DNA of 64,000 bases, taken from NCBI RefSeq assembly GCF_016735685.1, contig NZ_JAERRA010000001.1, positions 1,116,001 to 1,180,000 of the forward strand. The letters run 5' to 3'. Source of the stretch: Piscinibacter lacus (GTDB lineage: Bacteria; Pseudomonadota; Gammaproteobacteria; Burkholderiales; Burkholderiaceae_C). Under the pieces are notes generated by a model, which was given only the letters and a program-made list of their open reading frames with translations, had not been told where the DNA came from and ran no database searches. Both the position numbers and the translations under genes were made by a program. Numbering within the stretch: position 1 is the first letter of the stretch; each line of letters opens with the position of its first letter. Positions 1-13,736 of the stretch are shown piece after piece.

Positions 1-4629
<4,629 letters not shown>

Positions 4630-4643
4630 AAGGCAGGCCGCGC

Positions 4644-5390
4644 ATGAACGATCCCCTGATTTCGCCCCGGCCCGCCGCTGGCTTCGCCCCGCCGCAGGCC
4701 GACGAGGCCTATCTGCGCCGCCGCGCCGCCGTCGAGCATTACTTCGACCGCACGGCCGCCCAGGCCTGGGCGCGGCTCACCTCCGAGGCGCCGGTGGGCC
4801 GCATCCGCGCCACCGTGCGCGCCGGCCGCGACCGCATGCGCGCCACCCTGCTCGACTGGCTGCCGGCCGACCTGCGCGGCCAGCGCCTGCTGGACTTGGG
4901 CTGCGGCACCGGCGCCCTGGCCGTGGAGGCCGCGCGGCGCGGCGCCGAGGTGGTGGCGGTCGACCTGTCGCCGACCCTGGTGCAACTGGGCCGCGAACGC
5001 TGCCCGGCCGATGTCGCCGCGCAGATCGACTGGCGCAGCGGCGATGCGACTGACCCGGCGCTGGGCCGCTTCGACCATGTGGTGGCGATGGACTCGCTGA
5101 TCCACTACCGCCTCGTCGATGCCGTGACCGCGCTGGCCGCGCTGGCGCCGCGCACCCGCGGCCGCATCCTCTTCACCTACGCGCCGCGCACGCCGCTGCT
5201 GGCGGCCATGCACACCCTGGGTCGCTGCTTTCCGCGCAGCGAGCGCTCGCCGGCCCTGCAGCCCTTCGCGCCGGCCCAGGTGCTGCGCCGCCTGGCCGAG
5301 CAGCCCGCCCTGGCCGCCTGGACGGCCGGTCGCCAGGCCCGGGTAAATGCCGGCTTCTACATCTCGCAGGCCCAGGAGTTCCACCGGTGA
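4644..5390 (+). CDS. bchM: Magnesium-protoporphyrin IX methyltransferase BchM
   Basis: BchM methylates the ring C propionate of Mg-protoporphyrin IX using S-adenosylmethionine, producing the substrate of the cyclase AcsF. The 248-aa protein has a class I methyltransferase fold with motif I LDLGCGTGALA near residues 85-95, followed by the acidic VVAVDLS strand. The ATG at 4644 was chosen because it restores the family length and follows bchL by 14 bases. Its stop overlaps the GTG start of lhaA by 4 bases, implying translational coupling. Confidence 0.95.
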   Translation: MNDPLISPRPAAGFAPPQADEAYLRRRAAVEHYFDRTAAQAWARLTSEAPVGRIRATVRAGRDRMRATLLDWLPADLRGQRLLDLGCGTGALAVEAARRGAEVVAVDLSPTLVQLGRERCPADVAAQIDWRSGDATDPALGRFDHVVAMDSLIHYRLVDAVTALAALAPRTRGRILFTYAPRTPLLAAMHTLGRCFPRSERSPALQPFAPAQVLRRLAEQPALAAWTAGRQARVNAGFYISQAQEFHR

Positions 5391-6871
5391 AGCCGGCCGG
5401 CACGCCCCGCAAGCCCTCGCCGCTGGCCCAGTGGTGGGCGCGGCAGTGGCCGCGCTGGCTGCCCTTTGCCGATGCCGCCTCGGCCAGCCTGCCGCTGCCG
5501 CGGCTGCTGCGCCTGGCGCTGTTCCAGGTCTCGGTGGGCATGGCCACGGCCCTGCTGGTGGGCACGCTCAACCGGGTGATGATCGTCGAGCTGGGCATGA
5601 GCGCCGGCCTGGTCGCGCTGATGGTGGCGCTGCCGCTGGTGGCCGCGCCCTTCCGCGCCTTCATCGGCTTCCGCTCCGACCACCACCGCTCGGCCCTGGG
5701 CTGGAAGCGCGTGCCTTATCTGTGGCTGGGCAGCCTGATGCTCTTCGGCGGCCTGGCCATCATGCCCTTCGCCCTGCTGCTGCTGGGCGAGGGCGGGCTC
5801 AAGGGCCAGACCTTCGGCGCCGTCGGTGGCGCCCTGGCCTTCCTGCTGGTCGGCGCCGGCATGCAGATGACGCAGACCGCCGGCCTGGCCCTGGCCACCG
5901 ACCTGGCGCCGCCCGCCCAGGGCCCGCGGGTGGTGGCCCTGCTCCACACCATGCTGCTGCTGGGCCTGATCGCCAGCGGCCTGGTCTTCAGCCTGCTGCT
6001 GGCCGACTTCACGCCGGTGCGCCTGATCCAGGTGGTGCAGGGCGCGGCGGCGCTGGCCCTGCTGCTGAACCTGGTCGCCCTGTGGAAGCAGGAGCCGCGC
6101 CGGCCGCGCAGCCGCGAGGATGCGGCCCCCGCCTTCCGCACCGGCTGGCGCGAGTTCCTGGCCCGCGGCCGGGCGCGCCGCTTCCTGTGGGTGGTGGGCC
6201 TGGGCACGGCGGCCTTCAACATGCAGGACATCATCCTGGAGCCCTATGGCGGCGAGGTGCTGGGCCTGAGCGTGAGCCAGACCAGCCTGCTCACCGCGCT
6301 GATGGCCCTGGGCGCGCTGGCGGCCTTCGGCCTCTCGGCCCGCTTGCTCGGCCGGGGCGTGAACCCGCTGAGCCTGGCGGCCTGGGGCGCGGTGCTGGGC
6401 CTGCCGGCCTTTGCCCTGGTCATCCTGGCCGCGCCGCTGGGCGCGCCCGGCCTGTTCCGCCTGGGCACCGTGCTGATCGGTGCGGGCGGCGGCTTCTTCG
6501 CCGTCGGCACCCTGAGCGCGGCCATGGACCTGGGCCGCGCCAACCTGCGCGAGACCGGCCTGGCCCTGGGCGCCTGGGGCGCCGTGCAGGCCACCGTGGC
6601 CGGCGCCTCGATCGCCTTCGGCGGCGTGCTGCGCGACCTGCTCTCCGGCCTGGCCCTGCAGGGCCACCTGGGCGTGGCGCTCAACGAAGCCTCGGCCGGC
6701 TACGGCGCCATCTACCACCTCGAACTGTTGCTGCTCTTCGCCACCCTGGTGGCGATCGGGCCGCTGGTGCGGGCCGCGCGCATCGCCGCGCCCGCCGACC
6801 CTTCCCCCCCGGGTGCCGACCGGGCCCCCGATCCGCAAGCCGGCTTCGGCCTGGCCCGGCTGCCCGGCTGA
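5387..6871 (+). CDS. lhaA: LhaA/PucC-family light-harvesting assembly MFS protein
   Basis: This is a 494-aa polytopic membrane protein of the LhaA/PucC (BCD) branch of the major facilitator superfamily, which supports assembly of the LH1 antenna. About twelve hydrophobic segments are visible, and the block FRAFIGFRSDHHRSALGWKR near residues 90-110 is typical of the family. Translation starts at a GTG overlapping the bchM stop by 4 bases. The position between bchM and puhA is the one lhaA occupies in other purple-bacterial clusters. The paralogue PucC is less likely because no pucBA genes are nearby. Confidence 0.92.
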   Translation: MKPAGTPRKPSPLAQWWARQWPRWLPFADAASASLPLPRLLRLALFQVSVGMATALLVGTLNRVMIVELGMSAGLVALMVALPLVAAPFRAFIGFRSDHHRSALGWKRVPYLWLGSLMLFGGLAIMPFALLLLGEGGLKGQTFGAVGGALAFLLVGAGMQMTQTAGLALATDLAPPAQGPRVVALLHTMLLLGLIASGLVFSLLLADFTPVRLIQVVQGAAALALLLNLVALWKQEPRRPRSREDAAPAFRTGWREFLARGRARRFLWVVGLGTAAFNMQDIILEPYGGEVLGLSVSQTSLLTALMALGALAAFGLSARLLGRGVNPLSLAAWGAVLGLPAFALVILAAPLGAPGLFRLGTVLIGAGGGFFAVGTLSAAMDLGRANLRETGLALGAWGAVQATVAGASIAFGGVLRDLLSGLALQGHLGVALNEASAGYGAIYHLELLLLFATLVAIGPLVRAARIAAPADPSPPGADRAPDPQAGFGLARLPG

Positions 6872-6917
6872 GTTCGCTCAGCCCTTCAAGCGCCCTCCAT
6901 CCCCCAGGAGACCCTCC

Positions 6918-7685
6918 ATGGAAACCGCCGCCATCACCCAGTACGTCGATGTCGCCCAGATCGTGCTGTACCTGTTCTGGGCCTTCTTCTTCGGCTTGAT
7001 CTATTACCTCCAGCGCGAGAGCCACCGCGAGGGCTATCCCATGGATTCGGGCCACGGCCTGAAGCAGAAGATCGCCGGCTGGCCCGTCGCCTCGCCCAAG
7101 ACCTACCTGCTGCCGCATGGCGGCTCGGTGCAGGTGCCGCCCGGCCCCTCGGGCGAGCCGCCGCTCAAGGCCAGCCCTGGCCGCCCCGGCAGCGGCGCGC
7201 CGCTGGAGCCGGACGGCGATCCGATGCAGGCTTTCGTCGGCCCGGGCAGCTATGCCATGCGTGCCGACGTGCCCGACCTGACCATGGACGGCGACATCAA
7301 GATCGTCCCGCTGCGCGTGGCCGCCGACCACGGCGTGGCCCGCCAGGACCGCGACCCGCGCGGCCTGCCGGTGGTGGGCGCCGATGGCGTGGTGGCCGGC
7401 CATGTCAGCGACCTGTGGGTGGACCGCAGCGAAATGCTGTTCCGCTACCTTGAGGTCGACGTGCCCGGCGCCGCCCACGGCCCGCACATCCTCGTGCCCA
7501 TGGCCTTCGCCAAGGTGCGCCGCGACCGCATCGAGGTCGATGCCGTGCTCGGCCACCAGCTCGATGGCGTGCCGCGCACCCGTCACCCGGACCGCATCAC
7601 CCTGCTGGAAGAAGAGAAGGTCTGCGCCTACTACGGCGCCGGCACGCTCTACGCCACGCCGGCCCGCCAGGAGCCCCTGGTGTGA
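6918..7685 (+). CDS. puhA: Photosynthetic reaction centre subunit H
   Basis: PuhA is the H subunit of the type II reaction centre. It caps the L/M core on the cytoplasmic side and helps proton delivery to the QB site. The 255-aa protein has one N-terminal membrane helix (about residues 11-32, ending in YYLQRESHREGYP) and a cytoplasmic PRC-barrel domain with DGDIKIVPLRVA near residue 125. The ATG at 6918 has an AGGAG 8 bases upstream. The gene follows lhaA by 46 bases and overlaps puhB by 4. Confidence 0.97.
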   Translation: METAAITQYVDVAQIVLYLFWAFFFGLIYYLQRESHREGYPMDSGHGLKQKIAGWPVASPKTYLLPHGGSVQVPPGPSGEPPLKASPGRPGSGAPLEPDGDPMQAFVGPGSYAMRADVPDLTMDGDIKIVPLRVAADHGVARQDRDPRGLPVVGADGVVAGHVSDLWVDRSEMLFRYLEVDVPGAAHGPHILVPMAFAKVRRDRIEVDAVLGHQLDGVPRTRHPDRITLLEEEKVCAYYGAGTLYATPARQEPLV

Positions 7686-8392
7686 AGGCCGTCCGCGCGC
7701 CGGCGATGACGCCGCACCAGCATGAATTCGAGGCCGCCCCCGGCCTGCCCGAGACCCTGCCGTCCGACGAGCGGATCCTCTGGCAGGGCGCGCCGGATGC
7801 CGGCCAGCTCGCCCGGCGGGTCTTCCACCTGCCCAAGGTGGCGGCTTATTTCGCCGTGCTGATCGGCTTGCAGGCCATGCACCTGGCCGAGCAGATCGGC
7901 CCGACCGGCGAACTGCTGCTGGCCCTGGTGCCGGCCCTGGCCCTGGCCACGCTCGGCCTGGGCCTGCTCGGCCTGTGGTGCTGGATGACGGCGCGCACCA
8001 CGCTCTACACCCTGACCAACCGCCGGGTGGTGATGCGCATCGGCATCGTGTTGACGCTGACGCTGAACCTGCCGCTGCGCGTGTTGGCCGGCGCCAGCCT
8101 GCGCGAGCTGCCCAAGGGCTACGGCGACCTGCCCCTGGCCCTGCCCGACAACGCCCGCATCGCTTGGCTGCACCTGTGGCCGCATGCCCGGCCCTGGGCC
8201 TATGCGCGGGCCCAGCCCACGCTGCGCTGCATCCCGCAGGTGACGGCGGTGGCGGCCCAGCTCACCGAGGCCTGGCGGGCTGCCGCGCTGGCCGATCCGG
8301 CCCAGCGCGCTGCGGCGGCTGCCGCCCCGGCCCTTCGCCCCGAGCCGGAGTCGTCCCCCCTGGGCGGCGCCTTCGCCGGCCAGCGGTCCTGA
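7682..8392 (+). CDS. puhB: Photosynthetic complex assembly protein PuhB
   Basis: PuhB is a membrane protein needed for efficient reaction-centre and RC-LH1 assembly. The protein is 236 aa from the GTG that overlaps the puhA stop, or 228 aa from an ATG at 7706; both are plausible, and the conserved start of homology (EFEAAPGLPETLPSDERILWQG) favours neither. Two or three hydrophobic segments lie between residues 50 and 125, followed by the LYTLTNRRVVMRIG stretch typical of bacterial PH-like (DUF304-type) modules. It sits in the puhABC-acsF-puhE run. Confidence 0.92.
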   Translation: MKAVRAPAMTPHQHEFEAAPGLPETLPSDERILWQGAPDAGQLARRVFHLPKVAAYFAVLIGLQAMHLAEQIGPTGELLLALVPALALATLGLGLLGLWCWMTARTTLYTLTNRRVVMRIGIVLTLTLNLPLRVLAGASLRELPKGYGDLPLALPDNARIAWLHLWPHARPWAYARAQPTLRCIPQVTAVAAQLTEAWRAAALADPAQRAAAAAAPALRPEPESSPLGGAFAGQRS

Positions 8393-8419
8393 TCCCCTTG
8401 CCCCCTGACGCTGCCGCCC

Positions 8420-8929
8420 ATGTCTGCCTCCCACCACGATGAAGTGACGGTGCCCCGCGGCGCCCTGCTGGCCGTCGCCGGCCTGCTGCTGGCCAGCTTG
8501 CTCGCGGCCGGCGCCGGTCGCTGGATGGGGCCGTCCACTCCGCCCGGCGAGACGGCGGCCGAGACGCAGACCGCGATCGACGGCCCGGCGCTGCATTTCC
8601 TCGACCAGCCCGACGGCGGCATCGAGGTGCGCGACGCCCAGACCGGCCGCACCGTGCAGGCCCTGCACGGCGAGCTGGGCTTCGTGCGCGGCGCCCTGCG
8701 GGTGCTGGCGCGCGAACGCCAGCGCCGCGGCCTGGGGCCGGACCAGCCCTTCCTGCTGGGCCGCGATCCGCAGCAGCGCCTGACCCTGGCCGACCCGGTC
8801 ACCGGCATCCGCCTGGACCTGGCGGCCTTCGGCAGCGCGCCGGCCGCCGCCTTCGACCGCCTGCTGCAGGCCGCCCGGCCGGCCGCCCTGGCCGCACCCG
8901 TCCCCGCCTCGAACCGGAGCCCCACATGA
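8420..8929 (+). CDS. puhC: Photosynthetic complex assembly protein PuhC
   Basis: PuhC is a small bitopic membrane protein associated with RC-LH1 assembly. The 169-aa product has a short cytoplasmic N-terminus, one membrane segment (about residues 13-32) and a periplasmic domain with the family pattern [17 protein letters not shown] and a later [20 protein letters not shown]. The ATG at 8420 comes 27 bases after puhB. Its stop overlaps the acsF ATG by 4 bases. Confidence 0.9.
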   Translation: MSASHHDEVTVPRGALLAVAGLLLASLLAAGAGRWMGPSTPPGETAAETQTAIDGPALHFLDQPDGGIEVRDAQTGRTVQALHGELGFVRGALRVLARERQRRGLGPDQPFLLGRDPQQRLTLADPVTGIRLDLAAFGSAPAAAFDRLLQAARPAALAAPVPASNRSPT

Positions 8930-10044
8930 ACCACCCTGCCCAGGCCGCGACCGCCTCCAGCGAGGACCTTGCCGCGAGCATGCCCAAGGGCACGGCCGAG
9001 GTCGCCACCGAAGCCGCCCGCGCCAACAGCCTGCTGAGCCCGCGCTTCTACACGACCGACTTCGCCGCCATGGACCGGCTGGACCTGGCGGGCGTGCGTG
9101 CCGAGTGGGACGCGATGATGGCCGAGTACGAAGGCGACAACAACCACGACCACTTCCAGCGCGACGAGGCCTTCGGCCCCGAGCTGGCGGCGGCGCAGGC
9201 CGACTGGTCGCCGCTGCTGCGGCAGGAGTTCCTGGACTTCCTGATCAGCTCGGTCACCAGCGAGTTCTCGGGCTGCGTGCTCTACCAGGAGGTGGCGCGC
9301 CGCGTCGAGCATCCCGAGCTGAAGGCCCTGATGCGCTACATGGCCCGCGACGAGGCCCGCCATGCCGGCTTCATCAACCAGTCGCTCAAGGACTTCGGCA
9401 TGGGCGTGGACCTGGGCGCGCTCAAGCGCACCAAGGCCGCGACCTTCTTCAAGCCCAAGTTCATCTACTACGCGACCTACCTGTCCGAGAAGATCGGCTA
9501 CGCGCGCTACATCACCATTTTCCGGCAGCTTGAGCGCCATCCGGACAAGCGCTTCCATCCGATCTTTCGCTGGTTCGAGCGCTGGTGCAATGACGAATTC
9601 CGCCACGGCGAGAGCTTCGCCCTGATCCTGCGCGCCCAGCCCGAGCTGCTGCGCGGCCTGAACCTGCTGTGGGTGCGCTTCTTCCTGCTGGCCGTCTACG
9701 CGACCATGTATGTGCGCGACCACACCCGGCCCACCCTGCACGAGGCCATGGGCCTGGATTCGGACGACTACGACTTCACCGTCTTCCGCATCACCACCGA
9801 GATCTCGCGCCAGGTCTTCCCCCTGAGCCTTCAGACCGATGCCCCGGCCTTCCGCGCCGGGCTGCGCCGCCTGGTCGACCTGTCCGCGCGCATGGAGGTG
9901 GCCAAGGCCCGCGGCGGTCTCGTCGGCGCGCTGAGCAAGGCCGGGCTGGCGGCGCAGGCCCTGGTCTGCTTCGCGCGGCTCTACCTGCATCCGGTGGACC
10001 GTCACGCCCTGCCGGCGCAGATCCGCGTGGCTCCGGCCTGGTGA
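8926..10044 (+). CDS. acsF: Aerobic Mg-protoporphyrin IX monomethyl ester cyclase AcsF
   Basis: AcsF is the diiron, oxygen-dependent enzyme that forms the isocyclic ring E of bacteriochlorophyll. The 372-aa protein shows both iron-binding elements, an E-x-x-R-H site in [10 protein letters not shown] (about residue 145) and DEFRHGESF (about residue 223). It starts at an ATG overlapping the puhC stop, with GGAG 8 bases upstream. The oxygen-independent alternative BchE was not seen in the window. Presence of AcsF fits growth and pigment synthesis under oxic or microoxic conditions. Confidence 0.96.
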   Translation: MNHPAQAATASSEDLAASMPKGTAEVATEAARANSLLSPRFYTTDFAAMDRLDLAGVRAEWDAMMAEYEGDNNHDHFQRDEAFGPELAAAQADWSPLLRQEFLDFLISSVTSEFSGCVLYQEVARRVEHPELKALMRYMARDEARHAGFINQSLKDFGMGVDLGALKRTKAATFFKPKFIYYATYLSEKIGYARYITIFRQLERHPDKRFHPIFRWFERWCNDEFRHGESFALILRAQPELLRGLNLLWVRFFLLAVYATMYVRDHTRPTLHEAMGLDSDDYDFTVFRITTEISRQVFPLSLQTDAPAFRAGLRRLVDLSARMEVAKARGGLVGALSKAGLAAQALVCFARLYLHPVDRHALPAQIRVAPAW

Positions 10045-10069
10045 GCGCTTCCGCACCCGGTCGCGCCGC

Positions 10070-10882
10070 ATGAACCTCGACAGCCTGCCCCTGTGGGCGC
10101 CCGTGCTGGCGGCGCTGGCCTATGCGGCCTTCGTCTGGTGGTTCGGCACCGGCCTGGTCCTGATGCTGGAGGCGGCACCCGGCCGCCGCAGCCCGCCCGC
10201 GCCGGTGCCCGGCCATGCCGTCGCCGGCCTGCTGGCCCTGCTGGGTGTGGTGCTTGCGGCGCACCATCCCGGCCCGCTGGCGGCCACGCTGGGCTTCACC
10301 GCCGCGGTGGCGCTGTGGGGCTGGCATGAGCTGGCCTTCCTCTCGGGCCGGCTCACCGGCCCGCGCCAGGGCGATTGCACGGCGGCCTTCGGCACCTGGC
10401 GGCGCTGGCGCCAGGCGGTGGCCGTCATCGCATGGCATGAGCTGGCCCTGATCGCCTGCGGCCTGCTGCTGGCCGCCGCCTGCTGGGACACGCCCAACCC
10501 GGTCGGCGCCTGGACCTATGCCGCCCTCTGGGGCCTGCGGCTGTCGGCCAAGCTCAACCTCTTCCTGGGCGTGCGCAATTTCAGCGAGGACTTCCTCCCC
10601 GCGCGCCTGGCCCATCTGCGCAGCTACTTCCGGCGGCGCGGCATGAACCCCCTGCTCCCGGCTTCGCTGCTGGGCGGCGCCTGGCTGGTGAACGAGCTGG
10701 TCGCCGGCGCCCGGCTGCTGCCGCCGGGCGAGGCCTTCGGCCATTGGCTGGTGATCGCGCTGATCGGGCTGGGCCTGGTCGAGCATGTCCTTCTGGTGCT
10801 GCCCCTGCCGGCCGGGGCCCTGAATTCCCTTTGGCGCTGGGCCATGCCGGCCGGCCGCCCCGAACCTGGTCGACCGCAATGA
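10070..10882 (+). CDS. puhE: Photosynthetic complex assembly protein PuhE
   Basis: This is a 270-aa integral membrane protein with about seven hydrophobic segments, matching PuhE, which influences reaction-centre assembly and bacteriochlorophyll production. Family-like stretches include WHELAFLSGRLTGPRQ (about residue 85) and LNLFLGVRNFSEDFLPARL (about residue 163). It lies 25 bases after acsF and 43 before crtI, the usual place for puhE in betaproteobacterial clusters. Confidence 0.9.
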   Translation: MNLDSLPLWAPVLAALAYAAFVWWFGTGLVLMLEAAPGRRSPPAPVPGHAVAGLLALLGVVLAAHHPGPLAATLGFTAAVALWGWHELAFLSGRLTGPRQGDCTAAFGTWRRWRQAVAVIAWHELALIACGLLLAAACWDTPNPVGAWTYAALWGLRLSAKLNLFLGVRNFSEDFLPARLAHLRSYFRRRGMNPLLPASLLGGAWLVNELVAGARLLPPGEAFGHWLVIALIGLGLVEHVLLVLPLPAGALNSLWRWAMPAGRPEPGRPQ

Positions 10883-10925
10883 ACCCTGCCCAACCGGCAC
10901 CCGCCGCCTGCACCGGAGCGATCCG

Positions 10926-12578
10926 ATGAGCGGCCCCTGGCTCGACCGACTCGGCCTGATGGCCGAGACCCCGGGCTGGACCGGCCCCGCCCGGCCCGCC
11001 CTGGATGCGCCGCCCGCCGGCCCGCCGCCCCTGCCCGGCCCCGAGGCGCCGCATGCCCTGGTGATCGGCGGCGGCTTCGGCGGCCTAGCCGCTGCGCTGC
11101 GCCTGTCCTGCCGCGGCTACCGCGTCACCGTGCTGGAGGCGCTGGACCAGTTCGGCGGCCGGGCCCGGGTCTTCCGCGAGGACGGCCATGTCTTCGACAT
11201 GGGGCCGACCATCGTCACCGTGCCGCACTTCTTCGAGGAGCTGTGGACCCTGGCCGGCCGCCGCCTGGCCGACGATGTCGAGCTTCAGAAGCTCGACCCC
11301 TGCTACCGCATCCTTTTCGACGACGGCAGCCATTTCGACTACAGCAGCGACGGCGAGACCCTGAGGCGCGAGATCGCCCGCCTGGCGCCCGGCGACCTGG
11401 CCGGCTACGAGCGCTTCAGCGCCCATGCCGACCGCTGCTGGGCCCTGGGTTTCGGCCAGCTCGGCGCCAAGGCCTTCGACAGCACCGGCGACCTGCTGGC
11501 CGCCATCCCGCACCTGGTCCGCATGCAGGGCTGGCGCACCCTGCACGCGCTGGTGGCCCAGCATTTCCGCGACCCGCGGCTGCGCATGGTCTTCAGCCTG
11601 CAATCGCTGCTGATCGGCGGCAACCCCTTCTCGGTCACGGCGGTGTACTCGCTGATCCACGCCCTGGAGCGACGCTGGGGCGTGCACTGGGCCAAGGGCG
11701 GCACGGGGGCCCTGGTCCAGGGCCTGGTCGGCCTGCTGCGCGAACGCGGCGTGGTGCTGGAGACCGGCGCCGAGGTCACGCGCATCGACATCCAGGCCCA
11801 GGCCGGCAGCCGCCGCCCGCGGGCGACCGGCGTCAGCCTGGCCGATGGCCGGCACCTGCCTGCCGATGTGGTGGTCTGCAACAGCGACGTGGCCTGGACC
11901 CAGCGCAAGCTGATCGAGCCGCGCTGGCGCAAGCGCTGGACCGACGAGCGCGTCGAGCGTGCGGATCACTCGATGAGCCTCTTCGTCTGGTACTTCGGCA
12001 CCGACCGGCAGTGGCCCGAGGTGCCGCACCACATGATGGTGCTCGGCCCGCGCTACCGCGGCCTGCTTGACGACATCTTCAAGCACCACCACCTGGCCGA
12101 GGACTTCAGCCTCTACTTGCACCGGCCCACAGCGACCGATGCCTCGATGGGCCCGCCGTGCATGGACACCTTCTACGTGCTCTCGCCCGTGCCCCACCTG
12201 GGCAGCGGCACCGACTGGTCCGAGGTGGCCGAGCGCTACCGCCAGGCCGTGCAGGAGCGGCTCGAAGCCACCGTGCTGCCCGGCCTGGGCCAGCACCTGC
12301 GGGTCTCGCGGCTGATGACGCCGCAGCACTTCCACGACGAGCTGCGCTCCCACCAGGGCGCCGCCTTCGGCCTGGAGCCCACCTTGATGCAGAGCGCCGG
12401 CTTCCGGCCGCACAACCGCAGCGAGGACATCGACGCGCTCTACTTCGTCGGCGCCGGCACCCATCCGGGCGCGGGCATCCCGGGCGTGCTGATGTCGGCC
12501 AAGGCCCTGCAGACGGTGCTGCCCGATCCGGGGGCGCTCGCCCGCCCGTCGCATGCTACGGCGAGGCTCACGCGATGA
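10926..12578 (+). CDS. crtI: Phytoene desaturase CrtI
   Basis: CrtI is the FAD-dependent desaturase that converts phytoene to neurosporene and/or lycopene. The dinucleotide-binding motif GGGFGG lies at residues 48-53, preceded by about 40 Pro/Ala-rich residues that most CrtI proteins lack. The conserved desaturase ending GTHPGAGIPGVLMSAK is present near residue 515. The ATG at 10926 has GGAG 9 bases upstream; a later start would shorten only the extra N-terminus. The stop overlaps crtB by 4 bases (ATGA), so phytoene production and use are coupled. CrtD is the similar enzyme, but adjacency to crtB and a full CrtI signature settle the assignment. Confidence 0.94.
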   Translation: MSGPWLDRLGLMAETPGWTGPARPALDAPPAGPPPLPGPEAPHALVIGGGFGGLAAALRLSCRGYRVTVLEALDQFGGRARVFREDGHVFDMGPTIVTVPHFFEELWTLAGRRLADDVELQKLDPCYRILFDDGSHFDYSSDGETLRREIARLAPGDLAGYERFSAHADRCWALGFGQLGAKAFDSTGDLLAAIPHLVRMQGWRTLHALVAQHFRDPRLRMVFSLQSLLIGGNPFSVTAVYSLIHALERRWGVHWAKGGTGALVQGLVGLLRERGVVLETGAEVTRIDIQAQAGSRRPRATGVSLADGRHLPADVVVCNSDVAWTQRKLIEPRWRKRWTDERVERADHSMSLFVWYFGTDRQWPEVPHHMMVLGPRYRGLLDDIFKHHHLAEDFSLYLHRPTATDASMGPPCMDTFYVLSPVPHLGSGTDWSEVAERYRQAVQERLEATVLPGLGQHLRVSRLMTPQHFHDELRSHQGAAFGLEPTLMQSAGFRPHNRSEDIDALYFVGAGTHPGAGIPGVLMSAKALQTVLPDPGALARPSHATARLTR

Positions 12579-13693
12579 GCGCGGTCCTCAGCCCGTCCCT
12601 GGCGGACGATGCCACCGCGTCCGTCGATTCCGCCGCTGACTCTGCCGACGGCGCCGCATGCGAAGCGCTGATGCGCGGCGGTTCGCGCAGCTTCTTCGCC
12701 GCCTCGCGCCTGCTGCCGCAGCGCCTGCGCGGGCCGGCGGCTGCGCTCTATGCCTTCTGCCGGGTGGCCGATGACCTGATCGACGAGGCCAGCGCGCCGC
12801 CCGATGCGGTGGCGCAACTGCTCGACCGGGTCGACCGCATCTGGGCCGGCCGGCCCGGCCCCGTGCCGGCCGACCGCGCGCTGGCCGAGGTGGTGGCCGC
12901 CAGCGGCCTGCCGCGCACCCTGATCGAGGCCCTGATCGAAGGCTTTGCCTGGGATGCCGAGGGCCGCAGCTACACCAGCCTGCCTGAGCTGGAGGCCTAT
13001 GCCGCGCGGGTCGCGGGCAGCGTCGGCGCCGCCATGACCTGGCTGATGGGCCGCCAGCAGCCTGAGACTCTCGCCCGCGCCTGCGAGCTGGGCGTGGCCA
13101 TGCAGCTCACCAACATTGCCCGCGACGTGGGCGAGGACGCCCGCCGCGGCCGGCTCTACTTGCCGCGTCAGTGGCTGGTCGAGGCTGGCTTGGACCCCGA
13201 GGCCTGGCTGGCCCGGCCGGTCTTCGGGCCGGCGCTGGCCCAGGTCATCGCCCGCTTGCTGGCCGCGGCCGACACGCTCTACCAGCGCGCCGAGGCCGGC
13301 GTGGCCGACCTGCCGCCGGATTGCCGCCTGGCGATCCGCGCGGCGCGGCTCATCTATGCCGAGATCGGCCGCGAGCTGGAGCGCGGCGGCCTGGATGCGG
13401 TGGGCCGGCGGGCCGTGGTCTCGGGCCCGCGCAAGCTGCTGCTGATCGGCCAGGCCCTGGCCGGCCGGGGTGGCCGCAGCCGGCTGGCGCTGCGTTCGCC
13501 GGCGCCGCTGCCGGCGATCGTCTTCCTGCTGGAAGCCTGCGCCGCCCGGGCGCTGCCGCAGGAGCGCGCGCGTCCTGCACGCCGCCGCAGCCTGGCCGAG
13601 CGCATGGTCTGGAGCCTGGACCTCTGCGAGCGCACCACCCTGCGCCGCTACCCCCAGCTCGGCGCCAGCGGCCTGCCGCCGCATCTGGGCTGA
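12575..13693 (+). CDS. crtB: Phytoene synthase CrtB
   Basis: CrtB condenses two geranylgeranyl diphosphates to phytoene. The 372-aa protein contains the two aspartate-rich sites of the squalene/phytoene synthase family: RVADDLIDEAS (about residue 64) and NIARDVGEDARRGRLYLP (about residue 180). The ATG at 12575 overlaps the crtI stop; a longer in-frame reading lies within crtI and is not real. It is the last gene of the plus-strand arm and ends at a GC palindrome shared with crtC, which comes from the other side. Confidence 0.95.
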   Translation: MSAVLSPSLADDATASVDSAADSADGAACEALMRGGSRSFFAASRLLPQRLRGPAAALYAFCRVADDLIDEASAPPDAVAQLLDRVDRIWAGRPGPVPADRALAEVVAASGLPRTLIEALIEGFAWDAEGRSYTSLPELEAYAARVAGSVGAAMTWLMGRQQPETLARACELGVAMQLTNIARDVGEDARRGRLYLPRQWLVEAGLDPEAWLARPVFGPALAQVIARLLAAADTLYQRAEAGVADLPPDCRLAIRAARLIYAEIGRELERGGLDAVGRRAVVSGPRKLLLIGQALAGRGGRSRLALRSPAPLPAIVFLLEACAARALPQERARPARRRSLAERMVWSLDLCERTTLRRYPQLGASGLPPHLG

Positions 13694-13712
13694 GCTTCCG
13701 CCGCACGCGCCC

Positions 13713-13734
13713 GGCCCGGCGGCCCCGCCGGGCC
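13713..13734. terminator. Hairpin between convergent crtB and crtC
   Basis: A perfect 10-base inverted repeat (GGCCCGGCGG / CCGCCGGGCC) with a 2-base centre fills the 43-base gap between the stops of crtB and crtC. It has no U-run, so it would be a weak intrinsic terminator or a 3'-end stabiliser for both arms of the cluster. Confidence 0.45.
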
Positions 13735-13736
13735 GC